Positions 36,512 through 46,460 of a DNA stretch of 64,000 bases are shown here, in pieces. Numbering within the stretch: the stretch's first letter is position 1; every line of letters begins with the position of its first letter. Origin of the DNA: Alistipes sp. (lineage in GTDB: Bacteria > Bacteroidota > Bacteroidia > Bacteroidales > Rikenellaceae); contig JALFNK010000013.1 in the NCBI GenBank assembly GCA_022782405.1, positions 62,001 to 126,000 on the forward strand, written 5' to 3'. The notes beneath the pieces were generated by a model. It did not search any database. It was not told the origin of the DNA and saw nothing but the letters and a program-made list of their open reading frames with translations. Both the position numbers and the translations under genes were made by a program.

Positions 36512-37558
36512 ATGGCAAGGCTCTTCACAGAGCGCGAAATCAGGGCTGTGGCAATCTTCCTGCCCCTGGCGGGACTGCTTGTCGCAGCCCTTTTGCTCTT
36601 GCGCCCCAAGGCGGATCCCGGGGCGGCACGCGAAGCAGAACGGAGCTTGGAACAACGCCCTGACAGCATCTCGCCGCATCCGTTCGACCCCAATACGGCC
36701 GACTTCGAGGAGCTGCGCAGCCTCGGACTCACGAAGTACGAAGCTGTCAGCCTGTTGAAGTACCGCGCCGCCGGCAAGATCTTCCGCATTCCCGAAGACC
36801 TCACGCTCTGCTACGGCATCAGCGACTCGCTATACAGGCAACTGGCACCCTGGATCCGCATCGGCCGCAAATACGCCATCGCACCGCGCGAATACCGTAC
36901 GACTCGTCTTGTAGCCGAGCCGCTTGCACCCGAGCCCTTCCGGGTCGATACGGTAAGCGCCCGTTATCTGCAGGCAATCGGAGCGCTCTCGAAGCGGCAG
37001 GCCGAATCGTTCATCCGCTGGCGCGACATGAGCGGAATCTACGATCTGGAGGAGTTCCGTGCCTGTTACGTCATCAGCGACTCGATCGCCGACGCACTCG
37101 CACCCTACCTCATCTTCCCCGAACGGCCGCTCAAGCCGACGGCCGGACATCCCGTGGAACTGAATACGGCCGACTCGGCGGCACTGCGCTCCGTTGTAGG
37201 AATCGGCGAAAAGACCGTGATGCGCATCCTGGAGTACCGCGAACGCCTCGGAGGATTCTGCCGGGTGGAGCAACTCGCAGAGATTCCGGGCATCACGGAG
37301 AGCAATTACGAAAAAATTTTGAAACAAATTTCCTGCGACAGTTGCAAAATTCGGAAAATTGATATTAACTTTGCAGACCCGAAAATCCTGAGGCGTCATC
37401 CCTACATTGCGCCGCAGGTTCTTCGGAAACTTTTGAAAACAAGACAGCTGAAAGGAGGTTGGAGTACCGCTGAAGAGTTGATAGACGACCACATACTGAC
37501 CCGTGAGGAGGCGACGCGTCTGGCGCCCTACCTTGAGTTCGGGTCTTCGGCGGAATAA
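36512..37558 (+). CDS. Membrane-anchored helix-hairpin-helix (ComEA-like) protein
   Basis: A 348-residue protein with one N-terminal transmembrane segment (about 13-35) and repeated helix-hairpin-helix units: FDPNTADFEELRSLGLTKYEAVSLLKYR (about 58-85), VSARYLQAIGALSKRQAESFIRWR, VELNTADSAALRSVVGIGEKTVMRILEYR (about 215-243) and INFADPKILRRHPYIAPQVLRKLL. Such proteins bind DNA in a sequence-independent manner and may face the periplasm; a role in DNA uptake like ComEA is possible but not shown. It follows murQ by 10 nt. Its 3' part is unusually AT-rich near 37310-37375 and contains a promoter for rpsU. Confidence 0.8.
   Translation: MARLFTEREIRAVAIFLPLAGLLVAALLLLRPKADPGAAREAERSLEQRPDSISPHPFDPNTADFEELRSLGLTKYEAVSLLKYRAAGKIFRIPEDLTLCYGISDSLYRQLAPWIRIGRKYAIAPREYRTTRLVAEPLAPEPFRVDTVSARYLQAIGALSKRQAESFIRWRDMSGIYDLEEFRACYVISDSIADALAPYLIFPERPLKPTAGHPVELNTADSAALRSVVGIGEKTVMRILEYRERLGGFCRVEQLAEIPGITESNYEKILKQISCDSCKIRKIDINFADPKILRRHPYIAPQVLRKLLKTRQLKGGWSTAEELIDDHILTREEATRLAPYLEFGSSAE
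37366..37373 (+). promoter_or_regulatory. -7 element for rpsU inside the HhH gene
   Basis: TAACTTTG sits within coding sequence in an AT-rich patch, with TTG at 37342-37344 as possible -33 element. It would give rpsU a leader of about 285 nt. Confidence 0.55.
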
Positions 37559-37664
37559 CCGACACCGACTTTCACGACATCCTCGGGACCGCACACCGGA
37601 AGGTGGACGCCCGGCAGCCTGCAAGACAAACCGAATTCAAAAACGACAAAAAGAAAATACGATT

Positions 37665-37856
37665 ATGATTATCATGCCGGTAAAGGAGGGCGAAAACATC
37701 GAACGCGCCCTGAAAAAGTTTAAGCGTAAATACGAGCGTACGGGTGTTCTGAAGGAACTTCGCCGCCGCCAGTACTTCACGAAGCCCTCGGTGGCAAAGC
37801 GTGAGGCCATGCAGCATGCGATCTATGTAGAGCACATGTACCGCGAGGAGGAGTAG
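37665..37856 (+). CDS. rpsU: Small ribosomal subunit protein bS21
   Basis: A 63-residue basic protein: MIIMPVKEGENIERALKKFKRKYERTG is the typical Bacteroidota bS21 start. In this phylum bS21 helps hide the anti-Shine-Dalgarno end of 16S rRNA. No AGGAGG-like site precedes the gene (the 20 nt upstream are A-rich), unlike the strong site reported for some Flavobacteriia. The ATG at 37665 is used; another lies three codons on. Ends at a strong terminator. Confidence 0.97.
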   Translation: MIIMPVKEGENIERALKKFKRKYERTGVLKELRRRQYFTKPSVAKREAMQHAIYVEHMYREEE

Positions 37857-37884
37857 TCGGACTGCAACTCCGAACGAAATACGG

Positions 37885-37920
37885 AACCGGAAATCACGAT
37901 CATGGTTTCCGGTTTTTCTT
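37885..37920 (+). terminator. Terminator after rpsU
   Basis: AACCGGAAA (37885-37893) pairs with TTTCCGGTT (37906-37914) and runs into a T-rich tail. It overlaps the 3' end of the convergent ygbA-like gene. Confidence 0.9.
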
Positions 37921-38274
37921 TTGCCCGGGCGGAGCGGTCATCCTGCTTCGGGTCGGCACGGCTCCGCGGCAGCCGAACAACCGCCGCCACAGATGCCGCA
38001 GGGCTTCCAGCGGATGCACGAAGAACATGCGCGGCCCCGCATAACGCATCACCTCACGAATCCGCATCCGGCAGCCCGGGGCATAACAATGCACCGAACA
38101 CACCTCGCAGGGCGGTTTGTCCGCACCGAAACGGCAGGCATCGAGACGCCGGCAGGCATATGCGTACAACTGCGCACACGAGGGGCACAGCGGATCCCCG
38201 CCGCCGTGGTGCGTACGGCAGTAGAGACCGATCATCTGACCGACCACCCGTTTTTCCCGCGCCGTAGGATTCAT
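37900..38274 (-). CDS. YgbA-like Cys-rich protein (nitrous oxide-stimulated promoter family)
   Basis: A 124-residue protein matching PF11756: EKRVVGQMIGLYCRTHH at the N-terminus, then a cysteine-rich centre (CPSCAQLYAYACRRLDACRFG, PPCEVCSVHCYAPGC) and the conserved RIREVMRYAGPRMFFVHPLEALRHL. The cysteines suggest a metal or Fe-S cofactor. E. coli YgbA is tied to recovery from nitrosative stress; the role here is assumed from family. The gene has its own -7 element (38319-38326), and its 3' end lies within the rpsU terminator. Confidence 0.9.
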   Translation of the reverse strand: MNPTAREKRVVGQMIGLYCRTHHGGGDPLCPSCAQLYAYACRRLDACRFGADKPPCEVCSVHCYAPGCRMRIREVMRYAGPRMFFVHPLEALRHLWRRLFGCRGAVPTRSRMTAPPGQKKNRKP

Positions 38275-38318
38275 CGTCAGTCAAGGTCGGAAGGTGGAAC
38301 GCACGTCCGACACTGCGG

Positions 38319-38326
38319 CAAAGATA
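38319..38326 (-). promoter_or_regulatory. -7 element of the ygbA-like gene
   Basis: TATCTTTG on the minus strand, 44 nt before the start at 38274. Confidence 0.65.
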
Positions 38327-38375
38327 GCGAAATCTCCAGGACTGACAAACCGCCGCCTCACACATCCGAAAACAG

Positions 38376-38407
38376 AGGGCGAGGAGTCTTTCCCAACCCC
38401 TCGCCCT
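38376..38407 (-). terminator. Terminator after glnN
   Basis: AGGGCGAGG and CCTCGCCCT form a perfect 9-bp stem with a 14-nt loop, followed on the minus strand by CTGTTTTC. Confidence 0.7.
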
Positions 38408-38435
38408 GCATTTCTCCAGAAGTCTTCGGCCGGTC

Positions 38436-40613
38436 CTACCGCAGGAAGAGCAACTCCCGGTATTTCGGAAGCGGCCAGATCTGATCGTCCACGATCTCCT
38501 CGAGCTTGTCGATATGGTAGCGGATGTCGTCGAAGCATACCGACACGGTGTCGTGATAGGCGATTGCCTTCTCGCGCTGATCCTCGATCCGGTTGGCAAC
38601 CTTGCGCGCCTCGATCATCTCGCCCGTAAGCTTCTGAATCGCGGCGGTATGGTCCTGAATCTTTTTGATCAGAGCGATGTCGGCCGAAGCGTTCAGCCCC
38701 GTGATCTGCGACATCTTGTAGACCTTGTCGAGCAGCAGCGCCTCGTAACGCGAGGCGATCGGCACGATATGGTTCATCGCCAGGTCGCCCAACACACGGC
38801 CCTCGATCTGGATCTTCTTCGTATAGGTCTCCCACTTCACCTCCGTACGGGCCTCGAGCTCGATCTTCGAAAGAACTCCCATCTCTCCGAACATGCGGAT
38901 CGAGGCTTCATCGAGGTAACGGTCGAAGATCAGCGGCGTCGAGGTCTCGCAATCCAGCCCGCGGCGCTTCGCTTCGGCCTTCCATTCATCCGAATAGCCG
39001 TTGCCGTCGAAACGGATTGCGCGGCAGTCGTGAATCATCCGCTTGAGCACCTCGTAAATGGCCTTCTCCTTCTTTACACCCGCCTCGATCTTGGCATCTA
39101 CCGCCTTGCGGAACTCCGTCAGTTCGTGTGCCATCGCCGTATTGAGCACGATCATCGCCTCGGCGCAGTTGTCCGACGAACCTACGGCACGGAACTCGAA
39201 ACGGTTGCCCGTAAAGGCAAAAGGCGACGTGCGGTTGCGGTCCGTATTATCGAGCAGCAGCGTCGGGATATGGGAGATACCGCTCATGCGGAAGATTCCC
39301 TTGGCGTCGAAACGGATGGCGTCGTCGTCTTTCGAGGCTGCCAGCTTGTCCAGCACGGCCGAGACCTGCGATCCGAGGAAGGCCGAGATAATGGCCGGAG
39401 GTGCCTCGTTGGCTCCCAGACGATGGGCATTCGTAGCGCTCATGATCGAGGCCTTGAGCAGCCCGTTGTGCTTGTACACGGCCGAAATGGCATTCACCAG
39501 GAAGGTGATGAACTGCAGGTTTTCCGAAGCGCTTTTGCCCGTACCGAAAAGATTTACGCCCGTATCCGTGCCGAGCGACCAGTTGTTGTGCTTGCCCGAA
39601 CCGTTGATGCCCTTGAAGGGTTTTTCGTGCAGCAGCACCCGGAACTGATGCCGCCGTGCGATCTTGTCCATAATGGTCATCAGCAGCTGATTGTGGTCGT
39701 TGGCCAGGTTAGCCTCCTCATAAACGGGTGCCAGCTCGAATTGATTGGGGGCCACCTCGTTGTGGCGGGTTTTCACGGGAATGCCCAGTTTCAGACACTC
39801 ATACTCGAGATCCTTCATGAAGGCCATCACCCGCGCCGGAATAGCGCCGAAATAGTGGTCTTCGAGCTGCTGGTTCTTGGCCGACTCGTGCCCCATCAAC
39901 GTACGGCCCGTAAGCATCAGATCGGGACGTACGGCCCACAGGCTCTCATCCACGAGAAAATACTCCTGTTCCCAGCCCAGATAGGCAAAGACCTTCTGCA
40001 CATTCTTGTCGAAGTAGTGGCACACCTCCGTGGCGGCCTTGTCCACGGCCGAGAGGGAACGGAGCAGCGGCACCTTGTAATCGAGCGCCTCGCCCGTATA
40101 GGAGATAAAGACAGTCGGAATACAGAGCGTCGTATCGACAATGAAGGCAGGCGAGGCCGGATCCCAGGCCGAATAACCGCGGGCTTCGAACGTGTTGCGA
40201 ATACCGCCGTTGGGGAACGACGAGGCGTCCGATTCCTGCTGCACAAGCAGCTTGCCCGAAAACTCCTCCAATACGCCTCCCCTGCCGTCCGGGTCGGCAA
40301 AGGCGTCGTGTTTCTCGGCCGTGCCGCCCGTCAGGGGCTGGAACCAGTGTGTGTAGTGGTCGGCACCGTGCTCCAGAGCCCACTGCCGCATGCCGGCGGC
40401 AATGCTGTCGGCTACTTCACGCGTCAGCGGCGTACGGTGCTCCATCGTATCGAGCAGCGCCGCGTAGGTCTTCTTGTCGAGATACTTGCGCATCGCCTCG
40501 CGCCCAAAAACCTTCTCTCCGAAATAGTCCGAGGGACGTCCTTCGGGAGCTTTCACCTCTACGGCCGTGTGGTTGATCGCCGCATCGACCATCTTGAATC
40601 GCAATAATGACAT
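38436..40613 (-). CDS. glnN: Glutamine synthetase type III
   Basis: A 725-residue ammonia-assimilating ligase of the GSIII class, far longer than GSI. Class features include YTHWFQPLTGGTAEKHDAF (about 85-103), EFSGKLLVQQESDASSFPNGG, the VKTRHNEVAPNQFELAPVYE metal/substrate block (about 275-294) and LLHEKPFKGINGSGKHNNWSL (about 325-345). It forms dodecamers in the cytosol. GSIII is the main glutamine synthetase in many Bacteroidota. Single-gene unit with promoter at 40649-40656. Confidence 0.97.
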   Translation of the reverse strand: MSLLRFKMVDAAINHTAVEVKAPEGRPSDYFGEKVFGREAMRKYLDKKTYAALLDTMEHRTPLTREVADSIAAGMRQWALEHGADHYTHWFQPLTGGTAEKHDAFADPDGRGGVLEEFSGKLLVQQESDASSFPNGGIRNTFEARGYSAWDPASPAFIVDTTLCIPTVFISYTGEALDYKVPLLRSLSAVDKAATEVCHYFDKNVQKVFAYLGWEQEYFLVDESLWAVRPDLMLTGRTLMGHESAKNQQLEDHYFGAIPARVMAFMKDLEYECLKLGIPVKTRHNEVAPNQFELAPVYEEANLANDHNQLLMTIMDKIARRHQFRVLLHEKPFKGINGSGKHNNWSLGTDTGVNLFGTGKSASENLQFITFLVNAISAVYKHNGLLKASIMSATNAHRLGANEAPPAIISAFLGSQVSAVLDKLAASKDDDAIRFDAKGIFRMSGISHIPTLLLDNTDRNRTSPFAFTGNRFEFRAVGSSDNCAEAMIVLNTAMAHELTEFRKAVDAKIEAGVKKEKAIYEVLKRMIHDCRAIRFDGNGYSDEWKAEAKRRGLDCETSTPLIFDRYLDEASIRMFGEMGVLSKIELEARTEVKWETYTKKIQIEGRVLGDLAMNHIVPIASRYEALLLDKVYKMSQITGLNASADIALIKKIQDHTAAIQKLTGEMIEARKVANRIEDQREKAIAYHDTVSVCFDDIRYHIDKLEEIVDDQIWPLPKYRELLFLR

Positions 40614-40648
40614 CGGTATGATTTTAAAAGCAGGTTCTTTATCCGCTG

Positions 40649-40656
40649 CAAATGTA
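40649..40656 (-). promoter_or_regulatory. -7 element of glnN
   Basis: TACATTTG on the minus strand, 35 nt before the glnN start. Confidence 0.65.
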
Positions 40657-41003
40657 ATTCTTTTCCTTTTTCGTTGTTTTTACAAAATTGTGTTTTTTTC
40701 AACATTCGCCCAAATTTTACTGTCAATTCGGGAAAATCGGCCTGTTTTTTCAGGGTTATCGGCATTTTTCAAGGCTTTTTTCTCGAGAACCAGATAAAAA
40801 TTCAGCAATTTCTCCGAAAACAGCATTTTTTGGAATCCGGCAATTTTAAGGTTATATAGAACATTTATATCCTTTTTTACCACACGAAAGAGATGGTTGG
40901 CAGGCGATGCCATACGACCTCGTTTCCGAACGGCAATCATACCTATGTAAGAAAAGCTGTTATTTTATTAACAATTTCTTGTTACTATTCGTGAATTATT
41001 TTG
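40657..41003. other. AT-rich gap between glnN and mutA
   Basis: About 350 nt without a gene, much richer in A and T than the surroundings, with several T and A tracts. I see no convincing ORF, tRNA or cobalamin-riboswitch motif. It probably holds control sites for the divergent glnN and mutA promoters. Confidence 0.5.
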
Positions 41004-41011
41004 TACCTTTA
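41004..41011 (+). promoter_or_regulatory. Probable -7 element of mutAB
   Basis: TACCTTTA differs only at the last base from TAnnTTTG and lies 53 nt before mutA. Confidence 0.5.
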
Positions 41012-41064
41012 CATGCCATTTGAAATCGGATTCGACTACACTTTATACTAATCTCTAAACAGTT

Positions 41065-42912
41065 ATGGCAAATACCAAACGTGAAAAGCTGTTCACCGAA
41101 TTCCCGCCGGTCCCGACCGAAAAGTGGGAAGAGGTGATCGCAGTAGACCTGAAAGGTGCTGACTACGAGCGTAAATTGGTGTGGCGTACGGGCGAAGGAT
41201 TCAACGTCCGCCCCTACTACCGTGCCGAGAACCTCGAGGGCATCCAATTCCTGGGCTCGCAGGCAGGCGAGTTCCCCTACGTTCGCGGTACGCGTGCCCA
41301 CAACCGTTGGCGCGTGCATCAGACCATCGAGGTCAATTGCCCCAAGGAGGCCAACGCCGAGGCCCTGAAACTGCTCAACTCGGGCGTCGATTCACTCGGA
41401 TTTGAGATCGCGAAGGAGGGCTTCACGGCCGCCGATCTCGACGAACTGCTCCGCGAGATCTGCATACCCGCCATTTCGCTGGTATTCAGCGGCAAGGGCA
41501 TGGGCGACATCGCCGAACTCGTGATCGCCAAACTCGAGAAGGAGGGAACGATCGCCGAAGCCGATTTGGCCTTCGTCATCGACCCGCTGGTAAAGGGTCT
41601 CTCGACCAAGGGAGATTTCTGCTCGCCCAACGGCGAGAAGTGCTTTGCACGCATTGCCGAGCTTATCAAGAAGACGGCTGCCTACAAGCACATCCGTATC
41701 GTAACCGTCTCGGCCGACATCTTCTCGAACGCCGGCTCGACCATCGTCGAGGAGCTGGCATTCGCCCTTGCGGCCGGTAACGACTACATCGCCCGCCTGA
41801 CCGACGCCGGTCTGACGGTGGACGAGGCTGCCCGCAAGCTGCGCTTCTCGTTCTCGGTAACCTCCAACTACTTCATGGAGATCGCCAAGCTGCGCGCCGC
41901 ACGCATGCTCTGGGCCAATATCGTCAAGGCCTACAACCCCGAGAAGAACTGCGCCGGCAAGATGATGATCCACGCCACGACCTCGAAGTGGAACCAGACG
42001 GTCTACGACCCCTATGTAAACATGCTGCGCGGCACGACCGAAGCCATGTCGGCCGCCATCGGCGGCGTCTACTCGATGGAGGTAACGCCGTTCGACCGTT
42101 CGTTCGAGACGCCGACCGAGTTCTCGAAGCGCATTGCCCGTAACGTCGAACTGCTGCTCAAGCATGAGTCGCACTTCGACCAGGTGGTCGATCCCGCCGG
42201 AGGCTCCTACTACATCGAGAACCTGACGCAGTCGATCGCTGCCGAGGCCTGGAAGCTCTTCCTCGAGATCGAGGAGAAGGGCGGCTATACGGAGGCCTAC
42301 AAGGCAGGTGTGATCAAGGAGCGCATCGAGGCATCGGCCGCCGCCAAGGACAAGAACATCGCCACGCGCCGTCAGACGCTGCTCGGCGCCAACCAGTTCC
42401 CCAACTTCACGGAGGTCGCTCCGAAGGAGATCACCGAGGCAGTTGTCGAGCGCCGGAAGGCCGAAGGCAACATCCTCGTGCCCTACCGCGGCGCCATGGC
42501 CTTCGAGCAGATGCGTCTGCATGTGGACCGCTCGGGCAAGGAGCCCAAGGCCTTCATGCTCACCTGCGGAAGCCTTGCCATGGCCCGTGCACGCGCCCAG
42601 TTCTCGTGCAACTTCTTCGCATGTGCCGGTATCCGCGTCATCGACAACACCTTCTTCAAGTCCCTCGAAGAGGGCGTAAAGGCTGCACTCGAGTCGAAGG
42701 CCGAGATCGTCGTGGTATGCGCCTCGGATGACGACTACGCAGAGGTGGCGCCCAAGATCAAGGAGCTGCTCGGCGGCAAGGCCATCCTTGTCGTTGCCGG
42801 AGCTCCCGCCTGCGCGCCCGAACTCGAGGCACAGGGCATCAAGAACTTCATCAACGTGAAGTCGAATGTCCTCGAGACCCTGAAGTTTTACCTTAAAGAG
42901 ATGGGAATCTGA
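41065..42912 (+). CDS. mutA: Methylmalonyl-CoA mutase small subunit
   Basis: A 615-residue subunit homologous to MutB but lacking catalytic and B12-binding signatures. The barrel part is recognisable ([35 protein letters not shown] near 269-291), and the C-terminal flavodoxin-like domain (about 510-615) has no DxHxxG motif. It pairs with MutB to interconvert succinyl-CoA and methylmalonyl-CoA in the propionate pathway. mutB follows after 2 nt. Confidence 0.96.
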   Translation: MANTKREKLFTEFPPVPTEKWEEVIAVDLKGADYERKLVWRTGEGFNVRPYYRAENLEGIQFLGSQAGEFPYVRGTRAHNRWRVHQTIEVNCPKEANAEALKLLNSGVDSLGFEIAKEGFTAADLDELLREICIPAISLVFSGKGMGDIAELVIAKLEKEGTIAEADLAFVIDPLVKGLSTKGDFCSPNGEKCFARIAELIKKTAAYKHIRIVTVSADIFSNAGSTIVEELAFALAAGNDYIARLTDAGLTVDEAARKLRFSFSVTSNYFMEIAKLRAARMLWANIVKAYNPEKNCAGKMMIHATTSKWNQTVYDPYVNMLRGTTEAMSAAIGGVYSMEVTPFDRSFETPTEFSKRIARNVELLLKHESHFDQVVDPAGGSYYIENLTQSIAAEAWKLFLEIEEKGGYTEAYKAGVIKERIEASAAAKDKNIATRRQTLLGANQFPNFTEVAPKEITEAVVERRKAEGNILVPYRGAMAFEQMRLHVDRSGKEPKAFMLTCGSLAMARARAQFSCNFFACAGIRVIDNTFFKSLEEGVKAALESKAEIVVVCASDDDYAEVAPKIKELLGGKAILVVAGAPACAPELEAQGIKNFINVKSNVLETLKFYLKEMGI

Positions 42913-42914
42913 TC

Positions 42915-45053
42915 ATGAGAGCAAAATTTTCTGAACTGAAATACGAAGCTGGCCAGCAGAAGAGCTGCTGCGCCACGAAGGGCTGCGGCGAAGTCGAACC
43001 GTGGCTCACGGCCGAGCGCATTCCCGTCAAGGGCGCCTATACGGCCGAAGATCTCGAGGGCATGGAGCACCTGAACTATGCCGCAGGTATCGCCCCGTTC
43101 CTCCGCGGTCCCTACTCGACGATGTATGTGATGCGTCCGTGGACGATCCGTCAGTACGCCGGATTCTCGACCGCCGAGGAGTCCAACGCCTTCTACCGCC
43201 GCAACCTCGCAGCCGGCCAGAAGGGTCTTTCGGTGGCCTTTGACCTGGCTACGCACCGCGGCTACGACGCCGATCACCCGCGTGTTGTGGGCGATGTCGG
43301 CAAGGCCGGCGTGTCGATCTGCTCGGTCGAGGACATGAAGGTGCTCTTCAACGGCATTCCCCTCGACCGCATGTCCGTATCGATGACCATGAACGGCGCC
43401 GTGCTGCCCATCCTCGCCTTCTACATCGTTACGGGTCTGGAGCAGGGCTGCACGCTCGACCAACTCTCGGGTACGATCCAGAACGACATCCTCAAGGAGT
43501 TCATGGTGCGTAACACCTATATCTATCCGCCCGAGTTCTCGATGCGCATCATCGCCGACATCTTCGAGTACACTTCGAAGAACATGCCCAAGTTCAACTC
43601 GATCTCCATCTCGGGTTACCACATGCAGGAGGCCGGCGCCACGGCCGACATCGAGCTGGCCTACACGCTAGCCGACGGTCTGGAGTACCTCCGCGCAGGT
43701 ATCAACGCCGGCATGTCGATCGACGCCTTCGCACCGCGTCTGTCGTTCTTCTGGGCCATCGGCATGAACCATTTCATGGAGATCGCCAAGATGCGTGCCG
43801 CGCGTATGCTCTGGGCCAAGATCGTCAAGCAGTTCGATCCGAAGAACCCCAAGTCGCTGGCCCTGCGTACCCACTCGCAGACCTCGGGATGGTCGCTCAC
43901 GGAGCAGGATCCCTTCAACAACGTGGCCCGTACGGCCATCGAGGCCATGGGCGCCGCCCTGGGACACACCCAGTCGCTGCATACCAACGCCCTCGACGAA
44001 GCGATCGCCCTGCCGACCGACTTCTCGGCCCGCATCGCCCGCAACACGCAGATCTACATCCAGGAAGAGACCAATATCTGCCGTGAGATCGACCCGTGGG
44101 CAGGTTCCTACTATGTAGAGTCGCTCACCAACGAGATCGCACACAAGGCCTGGGAGCACATCCAGGAGATCGAGAAACTCGGCGGTATGGCCAAGGCCAT
44201 CGAGACGGGTATTCCGAAGATGCGTATCGAGGAGGCTGCAGCCCGCAAGCAGGCCCGCATCGACTCGGGCGCCGAGAAGATCATCGGCGTAAACGAATAC
44301 CGTCTGGAGAAGGAGGCCCCGATCGACATTCTCGCCGTGGACAACACCGCCGTACGCGAGAGCCAGATCAAGCGTCTGAAGGAGTTGCGTGCTTCGCGCG
44401 ACGAGGCCGCCGTGAAGAAGGCGCTCGAGGCCATCACCGAGTGCGTGAAGACCAAGAAGGGCAACCTGCTCGAACTGGCCGTCGAGGCTGCGAAGGTCCG
44501 CGCCACGCTGGGCGAGATCTCCGATGCCTGCGAGGTGGTCGTAGGTCGCTACAAAGCCGTTATCCGTTCCATTTCAGGAGTATATTCGTCAGAAGTGAAA
44601 AACGACAAATCCTTCGAGCGCGCCAAGGAGCTGTGCGCCGAGTTCGCCAAGAAAGAGGGCCGTCAGCCGCGTATCATGATCGCCAAGATGGGTCAGGACG
44701 GCCACGACCGCGGTGCCAAGGTCGTAGCTACGGGTTATGCCGACATCGGCTTCGACGTCGATATGGGCCCGCTGTTCCAGACCCCCGAGGAGGCTGCCAA
44801 GCAGGCTGTCGAGAATGACGTGCATATCGTCGGTGTTTCGTCGCTGGCTGCCGGGCACCTCACACTCGTGCCGCAGCTGATCGCCGAACTGAAAAAACTC
44901 GGCCGTGAGGACATCATCGTCATCGTCGGCGGTGTCATCCCTCACCAGGACTACGACGAGCTCTACCGTGACGGTGCCGCCGCCATCTTCGGCCCCGGTA
45001 CGCCGATCGCCACGGCTGCCATCAAGATGCTCGAAATCCTCCTCGAGGAGTAA
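42915..45053 (+). CDS. mutB: Methylmalonyl-CoA mutase large subunit, B12-dependent
   Basis: A 712-residue catalytic subunit. The N-terminal barrel has [32 protein letters not shown] (about 69-100) and the substrate-binding block [15 protein letters not shown]. The C-terminal cobalamin domain has DxHxxG with Asp595, His597 and Gly600 (GQDGHDRG). It interconverts succinyl-CoA and (R)-methylmalonyl-CoA for propionate formation, typical of gut Bacteroidota. No epimerase or decarboxylase genes adjoin. Terminated at 45075-45110. Confidence 0.98.
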   Translation: MRAKFSELKYEAGQQKSCCATKGCGEVEPWLTAERIPVKGAYTAEDLEGMEHLNYAAGIAPFLRGPYSTMYVMRPWTIRQYAGFSTAEESNAFYRRNLAAGQKGLSVAFDLATHRGYDADHPRVVGDVGKAGVSICSVEDMKVLFNGIPLDRMSVSMTMNGAVLPILAFYIVTGLEQGCTLDQLSGTIQNDILKEFMVRNTYIYPPEFSMRIIADIFEYTSKNMPKFNSISISGYHMQEAGATADIELAYTLADGLEYLRAGINAGMSIDAFAPRLSFFWAIGMNHFMEIAKMRAARMLWAKIVKQFDPKNPKSLALRTHSQTSGWSLTEQDPFNNVARTAIEAMGAALGHTQSLHTNALDEAIALPTDFSARIARNTQIYIQEETNICREIDPWAGSYYVESLTNEIAHKAWEHIQEIEKLGGMAKAIETGIPKMRIEEAAARKQARIDSGAEKIIGVNEYRLEKEAPIDILAVDNTAVRESQIKRLKELRASRDEAAVKKALEAITECVKTKKGNLLELAVEAAKVRATLGEISDACEVVVGRYKAVIRSISGVYSSEVKNDKSFERAKELCAEFAKKEGRQPRIMIAKMGQDGHDRGAKVVATGYADIGFDVDMGPLFQTPEEAAKQAVENDVHIVGVSSLAAGHLTLVPQLIAELKKLGREDIIVIVGGVIPHQDYDELYRDGAAAIFGPGTPIATAAIKMLEILLEE

Positions 45054-45074
45054 TCCTCCCGGAGTCATTCATGC

Positions 45075-45110
45075 AAAGCGCCCCCGGACCCAAGTCCGAG
45101 GGCGCTTTTT
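45075..45110 (+). terminator. Terminator after mutAB
   Basis: AAGCGCCC pairs with GGGCGCTT, with an inner CGGA/TCCG stem, followed by five Ts. Confidence 0.92.
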
Positions 45111-45128
45111 CATGCGTTTTTTAAAAGG

Positions 45129-46277
45129 CTAACGGCAAGCCTCCAATATGCGGCGGGCCATCGCACCGTCCACATTGCCGGCTTCGCCGTAATGCACGCC
45201 CTGGGAGTTGAAACGGCGCTCAATCTCGGCGATTGTCTCTTCGCCGATACCCTCCTCCGAAAGGTGCGTCGAAAGACCCAGCGAGCGGAAAAACTCCTCG
45301 GTACGGGCCAGCGTCCGCTCGATCCGCTCCTCTTCGCTTCCCTCTGCGATGCCCCAGATACGTTCGCCGTACTGCAGCAGCTTGCCGCGCTTCTGCTCGC
45401 GCAACGTCCGCAGCGTACCGTTAATGACGATCGCCAGCGTCGCGCCGTGCGTCAGCCCGTGCAGGGCCGTCAATTCGTGGCCGATCATGTGGGTCGCCCA
45501 GTCCTGTGTAACACCCATGGCGATCATGTCGTTCAACCCCAGCGTGGCTCCGAGCATGTATTCCGACATCACGTCGTAATCGCGCGGCTCGGCCAGAGCG
45601 CGGGGCGCAATCTCCACGATCGTATGGAGGATACCCTCGGCCCAGCGGTCCATCAGACGCGACTGCCCGGGCGTGGTCATATACTGCTCGAGTACATGGA
45701 CAAAGGTATCCGACAGGCCGCAGGCGATTTGCCGCGTCGGAAGCGAAAACAGCGTCTCGGGATCAAGGATCGAGAAAACGGGATAATCGCCATAGAAGGC
45801 AAACTTCTCCTTCGTCTCATAGCGCGAAATAACAGCTCCGCTGTTCATCTCGGAACCTGTGGCCGACATGGTCAGCACGGTAGCCAATGGCACCGTACGT
45901 TCGGCATGTCCCTTCCGCACGATCTCCCAGGCATCTCCGTCATAGAGCAGACCGGCCGCGATGAGCTTCGTGCCGTCGATAACCGATCCACCGCCCACGG
46001 CCAGCAGGAAATCGACCTTGCGCTCCTTGCCCAGAGCAATCGCCTTTCGCAGGGTTTCGACCGAAGGATTGGGTTCAATTCCCCAGAATTCGACGAAATC
46101 GCGCCCGGCGAGGGCATTCACCACCTGATCATAGACACCGTTGCGCTTGACGCTGCCGCCGCCGAAGGTAATCATGATGCGCCTGTCGGCGGGAATAAGC
46201 GTCCCGAGACGAGAGATCTGACCTTTGCCGAAAATCAGTTCGGTCGGATTGTGATAAACAAAGTTTTTCATGGTCAT
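45129..46277 (-). CDS. Iron-containing alcohol dehydrogenase (YqhD/BDH type)
   Basis: A 382-residue group III dehydrogenase. The cofactor site has FGGGSVKRNGVYDQV (38-52, the GGGS Rossmann turn) and AVGGGSVIDGTKLIA (about 93-107). Metal ligands are expected in CGLSDTFVHVLEQY (Asp, His) and HELTALHGLTHGATLAI (His residues). Closest by eye to NADPH-dependent aldehyde reductases like YqhD/butanol dehydrogenase; the aldehyde substrate is unknown. Start 46277 (MTMKNFVYHN); an ATG two codons later is equally possible. Convergent with mutAB. Confidence 0.92.
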   Translation of the reverse strand: MTMKNFVYHNPTELIFGKGQISRLGTLIPADRRIMITFGGGSVKRNGVYDQVVNALAGRDFVEFWGIEPNPSVETLRKAIALGKERKVDFLLAVGGGSVIDGTKLIAAGLLYDGDAWEIVRKGHAERTVPLATVLTMSATGSEMNSGAVISRYETKEKFAFYGDYPVFSILDPETLFSLPTRQIACGLSDTFVHVLEQYMTTPGQSRLMDRWAEGILHTIVEIAPRALAEPRDYDVMSEYMLGATLGLNDMIAMGVTQDWATHMIGHELTALHGLTHGATLAIVINGTLRTLREQKRGKLLQYGERIWGIAEGSEEERIERTLARTEEFFRSLGLSTHLSEEGIGEETIAEIERRFNSQGVHYGEAGNVDGAMARRILEACR

Positions 46278-46385
46278 TACATTTATATATAACGGTTTAT
46301 ATGGTCGGTTCGAGCCGAAGGCCTGTTCCGCCGGGAATGCAGGCCTTGCAGGTATAACAAAGATACGAAATCCGCAAAGAAAAAG

Positions 46386-46420
46386 AAAACCCCGAAAGGC
46401 TTTTCAGCCTCCGGGGTTTT
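46386..46420 (-). terminator. Terminator after the ppiD-like gene
   Basis: AAAACCCCG and CGGGGTTTT pair around a loop with an inner AGGC/GCCT stem; on the minus strand the stem is followed by CTTTTTC. Confidence 0.88.
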
Positions 46421-46460
46421 CTGTCCATAGCGGGTCCGCCGGGATGCGGCACTTGATCCA

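Noticed and set aside
40657..41064. Cobalamin riboswitch upstream of B12-dependent mutAB
   Set aside because: No B12-box-like sequence seen in the gap.
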